The translations under genes were made by a program, and so were the position numbers. A stretch of DNA of 14,907 bases. It comes from Verrucomicrobiaceae bacterium. Lineage in GTDB: Bacteria; Verrucomicrobiota; Verrucomicrobiia; Verrucomicrobiales; Verrucomicrobiaceae. Numbering within the stretch: the stretch's first letter is position 1; every line of letters starts with the position of its first letter. The notes under the pieces were generated by a model that was given only the letters and a program-made list of their open reading frames with translations, made no database searches and was not told the origin of the DNA. The stretch is taken from assembly GCA_947463285.1 (NCBI GenBank), contig CANHTV010000041.1, positions 1-14,907 on the forward strand, in the 5' to 3' direction. Below, piece by piece: positions 1 through 6,456 of the stretch.

Positions 1-217
1 GCACTGCCAGAAGCAGAGAAAAACCTGCGGCAGCTGAGCATGTTAGTAGGCTGAGGCCTGCTGCGTAGCGGATTTCAGGCTTGTTTAAAGTCAGCCACCA
101 CGCCTGAGGCGAGCTGTAGGCGGCGGTGGCCGTGAGAAGCAGGAACCAAAAGAGTAAATACGCCGTCGTGATGAGGGCTAGGCAGAGCCAAAATGGATGC
201 GGGCGTCGCATTCTCAT
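1..217 (-). CDS. Partial membrane protein, probably ABC transporter permease subunit (runs off left edge)
   Basis: An open frame starts at ATG 217 (a second in-frame ATG lies at 211) and continues through base 1; 72 residues are visible and the C-terminus is outside the window. The start is basic (MRMRRPHPF) and is followed by a hydrophobic segment at about residues 9-33 and a second one at about 53-72. The stretch LNKPEIRYAAGLSLLTC before the second segment resembles the start of the transmembrane domain in binding-protein-dependent permeases of the molybdate/sulfate/iron type, where a 'pE(V/I)…SL' segment leads into the second helix. That assignment is a family-pattern inference; the EAA loop that would confirm it is not in the window. 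The gene begins 20 bases after the obg stop on the same strand, so co-transcription is likely. No convincing Shine-Dalgarno sequence precedes it. It could be another polytopic membrane protein. Confidence 0.55.
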   Translation of the reverse strand, partial: MRMRRPHPFWLCLALITTAYLLFWFLLLTATAAYSSPQAWWLTLNKPEIRYAAGLSLLTCSAAAGFSLLLAV

Positions 218-237
218 CACAACGAGGGTGTCACCAG

Positions 238-1296
238 CTATGATTCAGCCTGAGGAAACGCATGTTCCATGTCGATGCCGATCTGCTTGTCGAGGTGTGC
301 TTTCAGCTTGTCCATCCCCATGCCATCTTGAGCAGAAACCGGGAAAATTTTCACTCGTTTGAAGCGCTGTTTGAGATTTTCCACATGTGCTTTGGCTTCT
401 TCCACATCGATTTTGTTAGCGATGATGCACCATGGGCGCTTAGCGAGTTCGCTGGAATACAGAGAGACTTCTTTTCGTACGGTTTCTAGATCAACAACCG
501 GGTCACGTCCTTCAGTGCCACCTGCATCGACCACAAAAAGCAATGTTCGGCAGCGCATAATATGTCTGAGGAAATCATGTCCCAGGCCGATGTTTTGATG
601 GGCACCTTCGATCAGACCTGGGATGTCAGCCAGAGTGCCACGTCTGTTTGCACTGAAATGAATGACTCCAATCATCGGCTGGAGTGTCGTAAATGGGTAA
701 TTAGCGATTTTAGGCCTCGCGGCGCTCATTTTAGAGAGAATCGTCGATTTGCCGGCATTCGGAAAGCCGACAAGACCTGCATCAGCGATGCTGCGCAGTT
801 CAAAATGGAAGCGTCCTTCCTCCCCATCGACTCCCGGAGTGAACTCTCGGGGGGCCTGATGCGTGCTGGTTTTAAAGTGAACATTGCCTTTCCCTCCTTT
901 CCCGCCTTTGCAGAGAATAAAGGTCTGATTGGGCTCGGTAAGATCAGCAAAAGGTTCGTAGCGCTCGATGATTTCGCCAGTTTCAGGGTCTTCTTCCTCG
1001 GTGATTTTTGATATCATCGTGCCACAGGGGACTTTGTAGATCACATCTGGCGAACTGCGTCCGGTACACATATTAGCTTTACCTTTTTCACCATCTCCAG
1101 CCAGAAGCTTGGGGTTATAAAAATATTTTCGCAGGCTGTTTGTACTCGGGTCAACAAGAAGAACAATGTGTCCTCCATGACCTCCATCACCACCGTCAGG
1201 ACCTCCTTTGGGGCGAAACTTACCACGGTGGAAGTGGGCGGAACCATCACCGCCTTTACCGGCGCGGGCATAAACTTTGAGCTGATCTACAAACAT
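238..1296 (-). CDS. obg: Obg/CgtA family GTPase
   Basis: 352-residue Obg GTPase, an essential ribosome-assembly and stress-response factor acting at the 50S subunit. The N-terminal Obg domain (about residues 1-158) is rich in glycine turns, for example GGPDGGDGGHGG at 31-42 and GGKGGKGN at 131-138. The G domain follows with G1 GFPNAGKST (177-185), the switch region YPFTTLQP (200-207), G3 DIPG (224-227), G4 NKID (294-297) and G5 SAQ (321-323). It stops soon after the G domain, so the extra C-terminal OCT domain of Bacillus-type proteins is absent, and it is shorter than the roughly 390-residue E. coli protein. The start at ATG 1296 gives the standard beginning MFVDQLKVYARAGKGGDG; no Shine-Dalgarno sequence is visible. 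It is divergent from the aminotransferase gene, and the rplU-rpmA genes that often precede obg are absent. A permease-like gene follows after 20 bases. Confidence 0.97.
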   Translation of the reverse strand: MFVDQLKVYARAGKGGDGSAHFHRGKFRPKGGPDGGDGGHGGHIVLLVDPSTNSLRKYFYNPKLLAGDGEKGKANMCTGRSSPDVIYKVPCGTMISKITEEEDPETGEIIERYEPFADLTEPNQTFILCKGGKGGKGNVHFKTSTHQAPREFTPGVDGEEGRFHFELRSIADAGLVGFPNAGKSTILSKMSAARPKIANYPFTTLQPMIGVIHFSANRRGTLADIPGLIEGAHQNIGLGHDFLRHIMRCRTLLFVVDAGGTEGRDPVVDLETVRKEVSLYSSELAKRPWCIIANKIDVEEAKAHVENLKQRFKRVKIFPVSAQDGMGMDKLKAHLDKQIGIDMEHAFPQAES

Positions 1297-1346
1297 GGAC
1301 AGTTCATGTAGTCTCTGTTTGTGCTCGACACAAGTGCCACCTCAAT

Positions 1347-1356
1347 GCTTGCAAGC
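1347..1356. repeat. 10-base perfect palindrome in the divergent obg/aminotransferase gap
   Basis: GCTTGCAAGC is a perfect palindrome inside the 86-base gap between the two divergent starts (1297-1382). A second short inverted repeat, TTGTG-CTCGA-CACAA, lies at 1319-1333. Either could be an operator for the divergent pair, but a 10-base palindrome is not very unlikely by chance in such a gap, and I see no clear -35/-10 pair to anchor it. Confidence 0.25.
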
Positions 1357-1382
1357 GGTCCTAGGTTGAGTTTGCTTGTCCA

Positions 1383-2225
1383 ATGTCGTCTTATATTTGG
1401 CTAAATGGTGCTGTTCTTCCGGGCTGTGAAGCCCATCTTTCGCCGTGGGATCAGGGAATACTCGTTGGTGAGGGGGTATTCGAGACACTTGTTGCCCGCC
1501 AAGGCTTTGTGATTGCGTTTCAAGAGCACTGGATACGACTCAATCATTCTTGTGCTGCTTTAGGGCTCACCTCTCCGTCTGAAAGCGAGTGCATGGCGGC
1601 ATTGCATCAAGTTTTGACTGCAAATGAAATGCTCGACGCTCGGCTGCGCATCACGATCACGAGTGGGGTGGGAGTTTTGGCTTCTGATTTGTCGCCACAG
1701 AAACAAACCATGTGGATTACGGCAGCTCCACTGCCAGTCTGGCCAGCAACGGAGAACGTTTGCCTCTCACCGTGGCCAGTCAATGAGCGGGGGGCTTTGT
1801 CTGGAGTCAAAAGTATCTCTTATGGAGAAAATGTGCAAAGCCTACGCTATGCTAAAGCTCGTGGTTGTGGTGAGGCGATAATGCTCAACACCAAAGACGA
1901 GTTGTGCGAGGGGACAGGATCTAATGTTTTTCTAGTCATAGATGGAACATTAGTGACGCCGCCGCTGTCTTCTGGCTGTCTAGCAGGTGTGACACGGCTT
2001 CTAGTTTTAGATGCCTGTCGTCGGGCTGGGATTCCCTATCATGAGAAGTCCACTCCTTCTATCTGGCTAGATCGTTGCGAAGAAGCATTTTTAACTTCTT
2101 CCACACGAGACGTTCATCCGATTGGAACTTTGACCGGTCGTCAATTGAACACGGTTGGAGTGGTAACTAGAAAGGTCCAACAAGCTTACTTTGATGGGAT
2201 TGAGAAAATGAAGATTGTCAAATAA
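1383..2225 (+). CDS. Class IV PLP-dependent aminotransferase (aminodeoxychorismate lyase / branched-chain aminotransferase-like)
   Basis: 280 residues, the usual length for fold-type IV PLP enzymes. The N-terminal signature is present (WLNGAVLP near the start, then DQGILVGEGVFETL at 23-36). K143 in GVKSISYGENV is the expected Schiff-base lysine, and E176 in EGTGSNVFLV (176-185) is the expected partner of the pyridine nitrogen. The late stretch LAGVTRLLVLDACRRAGIP (200-218) and EEAFLTSST (233-241) also fit the family. Known members are 4-amino-4-deoxychorismate lyase (PabC, folate pathway), branched-chain aminotransferase (IlvE) and D-amino-acid aminotransferase; sequence by eye does not decide between them. 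The length and the short N-terminus lean towards PabC or D-amino-acid-type enzymes rather than the longer IlvE. No Shine-Dalgarno sequence precedes ATG 1383. The rlpA-like gene follows after 24 bases and may be co-transcribed. Confidence 0.9.
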   Translation: MSSYIWLNGAVLPGCEAHLSPWDQGILVGEGVFETLVARQGFVIAFQEHWIRLNHSCAALGLTSPSESECMAALHQVLTANEMLDARLRITITSGVGVLASDLSPQKQTMWITAAPLPVWPATENVCLSPWPVNERGALSGVKSISYGENVQSLRYAKARGCGEAIMLNTKDELCEGTGSNVFLVIDGTLVTPPLSSGCLAGVTRLLVLDACRRAGIPYHEKSTPSIWLDRCEEAFLTSSTRDVHPIGTLTGRQLNTVGVVTRKVQQAYFDGIEKMKIVK

Positions 2226-2235
2226 TCCGAAGTTT

Positions 2236-2240
2236 GGTGA
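2236..2240 (+). promoter_or_regulatory. Ribosome binding site that decides the rlpA-like start
   Basis: GGTGA lies 9 bases upstream of ATG 2250. This favours ATG 2250 over the in-frame TTG at 2244, which would sit only 3 bases after the site and would add two residues (Met-Leu) before the natural MRFIIF beginning. Confidence 0.5.
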
Positions 2241-2249
2241 AGTTTGCTG

Positions 2250-2636
2250 ATGCGTTTTATAATATTCGTTATTTGTGCGTTCACGGTCTTGGCTTTTAAC
2301 TCTTGTCAGCAGACAAAACCTAAGACCTCTGCACCGACCGAACATAAAGTGGTTCAGACCCAGCAAGGAGTCGCCTCAATTTACACAGGCCGCCGCACCG
2401 CTAGTGGGGAGCGATTTAGTGCCAAATCCATGTCAGCAGCCCACAAGACTTGGTCCATGGGCACCCGTGTCCGTGTCACCCATCTTTCCACGGGGCGCCA
2501 CGCGCTGGTGCGCATCAATGACCGCGGTCCGTATATTCGCGGAAGAGTGATCGACTTAACGCCCGCGGCCGCTGCCGCCATAGGTCTGACCTCTAGACAA
2601 GGAATCGCGAGAGTGAAAATTGAGAGGCTGCGCTAA
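2250..2636 (+). CDS. rlpA: RlpA-family double-psi beta-barrel lipoprotein
   Basis: 128 residues when started at ATG 2250. A hydrophobic signal (residues 1-18) ends at C19 in AFNSC, a degenerate lipobox, so the mature protein is probably a lipoprotein (inference). After a polar linker comes one RlpA-like double-psi beta-barrel domain at about 38-127: GVASIY (40-45), TASGERF (50-56), H65, GTRVRV (71-76), RINDRGPY (88-95) and RVIDLT (99-104). RlpA proteins of some Gram-negatives are septal lytic transglycosylases acting on peptidoglycan stripped of stem peptides; E54, H65 and D91 sit where conserved polar active-site residues are expected. The protein is much shorter than E. coli RlpA and has no C-terminal SPOR domain, so septal targeting by denuded glycan binding is not supported. 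It follows the aminotransferase gene by 24 bases. Confidence 0.88.
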   Translation: MRFIIFVICAFTVLAFNSCQQTKPKTSAPTEHKVVQTQQGVASIYTGRRTASGERFSAKSMSAAHKTWSMGTRVRVTHLSTGRHALVRINDRGPYIRGRVIDLTPAAAAAIGLTSRQGIARVKIERLR

Positions 2637-2693
2637 ATTTACCGTTTGTTCTCTCACGTTGATGTGGAAAAAAGTGTTTACATTGTCAGTCCA

Positions 2694-2719
2694 CTGTGAT
2701 TCAAATGCTTGAATCGCAG
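2694..2719. repeat. Near-perfect inverted repeat upstream of the secreted protein gene
   Basis: The core is GATTCAA (2698-2704), a 4-base spacer ATGC, and TTGAATC (2709-2715). The arms extend outwards through CTGT/GCAG, so 10 of 11 positions pair. There is no run of T on either side, which argues against an intrinsic terminator for the upstream gene. A TTTACA at 2677-2682 could be a -35 element; 17 bases on, TTCAAA (2700-2705) lies inside the left arm and would be a poor -10. If that promoter is real, the palindrome would be placed as an operator. Promoter and operator roles are inference. Confidence 0.45.
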
Positions 2720-2774
2720 GCAAATATCAATTTATTCGCAAAATTCACATTTAGGTCCAACCATTTAGCCAGCC

Positions 2775-4052
2775 ATGAAAAAAGCGCCCGTCTACAGTCT
2801 ATTAATCTCAGCGTGTTTGCTCACTGCGGTGGCGGCCAAGTGGAGCCGTCTTCCAAGTGTGGATAAAGTTCCCGTTAACATGAGTTCAGTGCTTGCAGGA
2901 ACAACCGTGAGCAGTTCCAATGGAGTTTCTCCCTCTGGTGCGTTGGTGCTTAATGACCCGATGAAAGCGATTAAGCTCGCATCAGGACGTAGCGATGCAG
3001 TCATCAAATTTGTAAAACAATCCGTCGTTAAAAGTGCTTCTTTCGTGAGCGATGGTCTCGAAGGTAAAGTCGAGGTTGCGATGAGTGCTGACGGAAAAGC
3101 TTGGAATTCACTAGCTACATCCGTTTTCTCTCCCGCTGACCGAGTCGTTCAACTCGATACTGGTGCCGCACAGGGCCGTTACTTGCGTCTTCAGTTTGAA
3201 CTGGTCCGTGGAGGCAGCATTCGAAGCTTTAAGGCTATCGGCTCTGATACAGACGCTAATTATACGGTCAAACAATCTCCAGATAATTCAGGATCTAAAG
3301 TAAATCTTGGTGGTGGTGCTGGAGGCGCTCGTTTGATTTATGTAAGCCCAGAGCTTTTCGGCAGCCGCAATGACGCTGTTCTCACAGGAGACCTGAGTTT
3401 CCCCGAAAGTGACGATAAATATCGCACTGCTATTTATGACCTCGGTCAAATTCGCTCATTGGATGAATTTGGTTCCGTGCATGCCAATCGCCCTGTTCGC
3501 TTGACGGTCTATGCTTTTGAAGTCCTTCCTGAAAAAGAAGACTGGCGTGGTCGCTTAGCTTTCGATCCAGCGGTCTTCGATACAATCGAACCTGTGGCAG
3601 TCGGCGAGGATCGTGACGGCAAAGGTTTTGTGAACGTGAAACCCAAAAAGCAGGTAAAATCACGCTATCTGGCGCTTCGCTGGGAGCCTGACTTCAATCC
3701 ACCAGGTTTCAGCGTTTCAGGAATAAGCATCTCTGGTTCAGGTGTCGTAAGTTATCAGAGTGGTGACACAGTTGTCGAGACAACCACTAACTCGGGTGGA
3801 GATTCTGTCTCTAATATCAAAAGCCCAGATGGCAACATATCCATCACTGTTGACGGTGCTGGAAACGTCAGCACTGGAGCGGGCGCTCCAAGCGCTGGTG
3901 GCGGCCAAGGTGGGGGCGGGGGCGGACAAGAAGGTGGTGGCTCAGCAGATGCTCCAATCATCGGGCCAGCAGTTATGGGGGCTCCAAGTGCTCAAGGTGC
4001 TGGAACCAACGGGGTGTCCAAAAACCCAAGAAGTAAGGGCAAAGGAAAGTAA
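2775..4052 (+). CDS. Secreted protein of unknown function with two beta-rich segments and Gly/Lys-rich tail
   Basis: I do not recognise a named family. The 425-residue product starts with a typical signal peptide (MKKAPVYSLLISACLLTAVAA, 1-21, likely cut after AVAA). Two beta-rich segments follow, at about 55-157 and 184-320. The first has a pattern like discoidin (F5/8 type C) domains: KVEVAMSADGKAWNSL (98-113) then GRYLRLQFEL (134-143); the second repeats a weaker version ending in SRYLALRWEPDFNPPGFSVSGI (296-317, key residues R297, W303). This resemblance is by eye. The tail is low complexity: Ser/Thr/Asn-rich 328-366, Gly-rich with a run of six glycines (379-384 area), then a basic end KNPRSKGKGK. 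C14 in the signal peptide is the only cysteine. It has its own upstream gap of 138 bases and a strong terminator, so it is probably transcribed alone. Possible roles are carbohydrate or surface binding, or a structural envelope protein. ATG 2775 has no Shine-Dalgarno sequence. Confidence 0.8.
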   Translation: MKKAPVYSLLISACLLTAVAAKWSRLPSVDKVPVNMSSVLAGTTVSSSNGVSPSGALVLNDPMKAIKLASGRSDAVIKFVKQSVVKSASFVSDGLEGKVEVAMSADGKAWNSLATSVFSPADRVVQLDTGAAQGRYLRLQFELVRGGSIRSFKAIGSDTDANYTVKQSPDNSGSKVNLGGGAGGARLIYVSPELFGSRNDAVLTGDLSFPESDDKYRTAIYDLGQIRSLDEFGSVHANRPVRLTVYAFEVLPEKEDWRGRLAFDPAVFDTIEPVAVGEDRDGKGFVNVKPKKQVKSRYLALRWEPDFNPPGFSVSGISISGSGVVSYQSGDTVVETTTNSGGDSVSNIKSPDGNISITVDGAGNVSTGAGAPSAGGGQGGGGGGQEGGGSADAPIIGPAVMGAPSAQGAGTNGVSKNPRSKGKGK

Positions 4053-4074
4053 TTTCGTTTGAACAAATTTTCCG

Positions 4075-4109
4075 AGGGCGGCAGTTTATACTGCCGCCCT
4101 TGTTGTTTT
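4075..4109 (+). terminator. Rho-independent terminator after the secreted protein gene
   Basis: AGGGCGGCAG (4075-4084) pairs perfectly with CTGCCGCCCT (4091-4100) around the loop TTTATA, and is followed by the T-rich TGTTGTTTT. The 10-base GC-rich stem lies 23 bases after the stop codon at 4052. Confidence 0.92.
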
Positions 4110-4205
4110 GATGCATATCTAATTTCTATGTTTTGTGGATTGGTGAATGCATTAGATTATTCTCCTGAGATAAATAATCATGCAACGGCGCGTCCCCTGC
4201 TCTAT

Positions 4206-4210
4206 GAGGA
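4206..4210 (+). promoter_or_regulatory. Shine-Dalgarno sequence of glgX
   Basis: GAGGA stands 9 bases upstream of ATG 4220, one of the few clear ribosome binding sites in this window, and supports that start. Confidence 0.65.
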
Positions 4211-4219
4211 ACTGCAAAT

Positions 4220-6328
4220 ATGTCGTTTTGTTTGTCTGAATCACCCCGTACTCTCGGTGTGGCCCTCACGCCCCAAGGGGCGCACTTTCGTGTTTTCTCA
4301 CGCCATGCTACGATCATGGACCTTTGTTTGTACGATGCCAGTGACCCGTCTCGCGAGCTGGCGCGCTGTCGTATGGAGCGTGAGGAGGTGGATGTGTGGC
4401 AGGTTTTTGTGCCGGGTGTGAAAGCGGGTCAACTCTATGGCTATCGTGCTCATGGGCCTTGGATGCCACAGAGCGCGTTGCGTTATAATCCGAATAAGTT
4501 ACTGCTCGATCCTTACGCTCTGGCCATTGCAGGATCACCCCAAGGCGTGGCAACAATGCTGAGTACAAGGGGAATACAAAGCTATCCGGGTGCCTATGAC
4601 AATGGTGCCGAAGCGTTAAAATCCGTTGTCATTGATGGGCGCTTTAACTGGGGCGAAGATGCTTTGCCTGGAGTGCCCTGGGATGAAACCATCATTTATG
4701 AAATGCACATTAAAGGCTTTACGAAGCTGCATCCGCAAGTTCCGGAACCGCTGCGTGGAACCTATGCTGGATTGGCACAGCCTTGTGTCATCGACTATCT
4801 CAAGCAACTTGGAGTGACGAGTTTGCAGTTATTGCCGATCCACCAGCATTTGGATGATCAGTTTTTGCTCGAAAGAGGGCTAACGAATTATTGGGGCTAC
4901 AATACGCTGGGCTTCTTTGCGCCACATGCTGAGTATGCTGCGGCATGTGATCCACAGGATCAGGTGCGGGAGTTTAAGATGATGGTCAAAGCTCTCCATG
5001 CCGCAGGAATTGAAGTGATCTTGGATGTTGTTTATAATCACACGGCTGAGGGCGATGAGCGCGGTCCGTCATTGATGCTTCGAGGGTTGGATGACCGTTT
5101 GTATTATCGGCATACCTTTGATGAGCATGGGGCGAATTACATCAATGTGACTGGCTGTGGCAATGCGGTGGACTCCGCCAGCCCTCCCGGCTTGCGTTTG
5201 ATCATGGACAGCCTGCGCTACTGGGTCACTGAGATGCATGTGGACGGATTCCGCTTTGACTTGGCGGTGACGGTGGCGCGCGACGACCATGACAATTTTG
5301 ATGCGAACAGCCAATTCCTGGCTGCGATTTCTCAGGACCCGGTTTTATCGAAGGTAAAGCTCATCGCGGAGCCTTGGGACATCATGCGTCTGGATAGTTA
5401 TCAGGTCGGGGCTTTCCCTGAGCCTTGGCGTGAGTTGAATGGCAAGTATCGGGACACGGTACGCAAATTTTGGGCTGGGCAGGAAGGCTCGACAGCTGAG
5501 TTTGCAAAGCGCCTCTGCGGAAGTCAGGACATCTACGGTAGCACTCAGCGCCCAGCTTTGAGCAGTGTGAACTTTATTACCAGTCATGATGGATTCACCC
5601 TTCTTGATCTTGTGAGCTACTCCAGCAAGCATAATGAAGCCAATGGCGAGGACAATCGCGATGGTGACAATCAGAATCACAGTTCAAACTATGGCGTGGA
5701 GGGGGCGACCAGCGACGAACGCGTATTAAGTCTGCGTGCTCGGCTGCGCCGCAGCCTGCTGGCGACCTTGATGACCTCCGTCGGTGTGCCGTTTCTAGTG
5801 GCTGGTGATGAGCGTGGACGAACGCAAAAGGGTAATAATAATGCCTATTGTCAGGACAATAAGTTGAGCTGGATCGACTGGAGCCAATTGGATGAGGAGA
5901 TGCTAGTTTTTGCTCGTCAGATAATCGCCTTTCGGCGCGAGACACCGGAATTACGCAGGCGAGATTTTTTTGATGGTGTGATCAATCCTTCCACGGGCAT
6001 GCCTGATGTGACCTGGTTGGAAGGGCAGGGAACTTTATTGTGTCACGATGAATGGCACGATCCTTCGCGAACACTTTTTGGTGCGTTGCTATCCGCCTCA
6101 CCTCCTTTACTTTTTATGTTTAATCGTGGCGAAATGCCGCAGCCGTTCATTTTACCTGGAGGTTCAGAGTCATCATGGTCAATCGTCTATGATACATCCA
6201 GGAGCCCTGCTTTCTCGGGGGCTTCTTCTCAGGGGTATTCCGGGGGAGGGTACTTTGATCTTCAATCGCATAGTTTGGTTTGCCTGCGTTTGATGGAGGG
6301 TTCCTTCAAGCTTTTGTTGGCTTGTTGA
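4220..6328 (+). CDS. glgX: Glycogen debranching enzyme GlgX (isoamylase-type, GH13)
   Basis: 702 residues, normal for GlgX. An N-terminal CBM48-like beta domain (about 1-130) begins with TPQGAHFRVFSRHAT (17-31). The GH13 barrel follows with IIYEMHIKGFT (158-168), LDVVYNHT (268-275), DGFRFDLAV (342-350) carrying the nucleophile D347, AEPWD (383-387) carrying the acid/base E384, and SHDGFT (455-460) carrying the third acid D457. The stretch GNNNAYCQDNKLSWIDW (538-554) is typical of GlgX. The enzyme hydrolyses alpha-1,6 branches of glycogen or of limit dextrins left by phosphorylase, in the cytoplasm; no signal peptide is present. It sits alone between a terminator and an MFS transporter gene, with no other glycogen gene in the window. 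Confidence 0.96.
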   Translation: MSFCLSESPRTLGVALTPQGAHFRVFSRHATIMDLCLYDASDPSRELARCRMEREEVDVWQVFVPGVKAGQLYGYRAHGPWMPQSALRYNPNKLLLDPYALAIAGSPQGVATMLSTRGIQSYPGAYDNGAEALKSVVIDGRFNWGEDALPGVPWDETIIYEMHIKGFTKLHPQVPEPLRGTYAGLAQPCVIDYLKQLGVTSLQLLPIHQHLDDQFLLERGLTNYWGYNTLGFFAPHAEYAAACDPQDQVREFKMMVKALHAAGIEVILDVVYNHTAEGDERGPSLMLRGLDDRLYYRHTFDEHGANYINVTGCGNAVDSASPPGLRLIMDSLRYWVTEMHVDGFRFDLAVTVARDDHDNFDANSQFLAAISQDPVLSKVKLIAEPWDIMRLDSYQVGAFPEPWRELNGKYRDTVRKFWAGQEGSTAEFAKRLCGSQDIYGSTQRPALSSVNFITSHDGFTLLDLVSYSSKHNEANGEDNRDGDNQNHSSNYGVEGATSDERVLSLRARLRRSLLATLMTSVGVPFLVAGDERGRTQKGNNNAYCQDNKLSWIDWSQLDEEMLVFARQIIAFRRETPELRRRDFFDGVINPSTGMPDVTWLEGQGTLLCHDEWHDPSRTLFGALLSASPPLLFMFNRGEMPQPFILPGGSESSWSIVYDTSRSPAFSGASSQGYSGGGYFDLQSHSLVCLRLMEGSFKLLLAC

Positions 6329-6400
6329 GTCGTTGGTGAGAATAACCGTTTGAGAATGTCTTTTGGCTGGAAAAGTCAGGAGTTGTTTTAAATGGACGTG

Positions 6401-6429
6401 TTGAGATCAATCATTCACATGCGTTTAGA
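6401..6429 (+). promoter_or_regulatory. Possible sigma70-type promoter for the MFS gene
   Basis: TTGAGA (6401-6406), a 17-base spacer and TTTAGA (6424-6429) lie in the 128-base gap before the MFS gene. The -35 matches 5 of 6 consensus bases and the -10 only 3 of 6, so this is weak evidence. The gene could equally be read through from glgX, as I see no clear terminator between them. Confidence 0.3.
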
Positions 6430-6456
6430 CTTGGCTCGAGGTTGGGGGTGTGATTA

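Noticed and set aside
126..362. Plus-strand frame at the left edge
   Set aside because: It runs across the end of obg and the start of the permease-like gene on the opposite strand; the minus-strand reading gives coherent membrane segments, this one does not.
562..1011. 149-residue plus-strand frame inside obg
   Set aside because: It is antisense to the conserved G1 and G3 motifs of Obg and shows no recognisable domain.
3880..3955. G-rich repetitive stretch considered as a tandem repeat or CRISPR-like element
   Set aside because: It encodes the Gly-rich tail of the secreted protein; units are irregular glycine codons without fixed repeat length or spacers.
4109..4158. Inverted ATCTAAT / ATTAGAT and repeated ATGCAT in the gap before glgX, considered as an operator
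   Set aside because: The arms are 7 bases, about 30 bases apart, in AT-rich DNA, and no good -35/-10 pair fits them; too weak to report as a site.
5345..5680. Minus-strand frame with a hydrophobic start, like a small membrane protein
   Set aside because: It is antisense to the catalytic core of glgX (it overlaps E384 and D457 codons) and has no upstream signals, so the hydrophobic look is most likely a by-product of the complementary codons.
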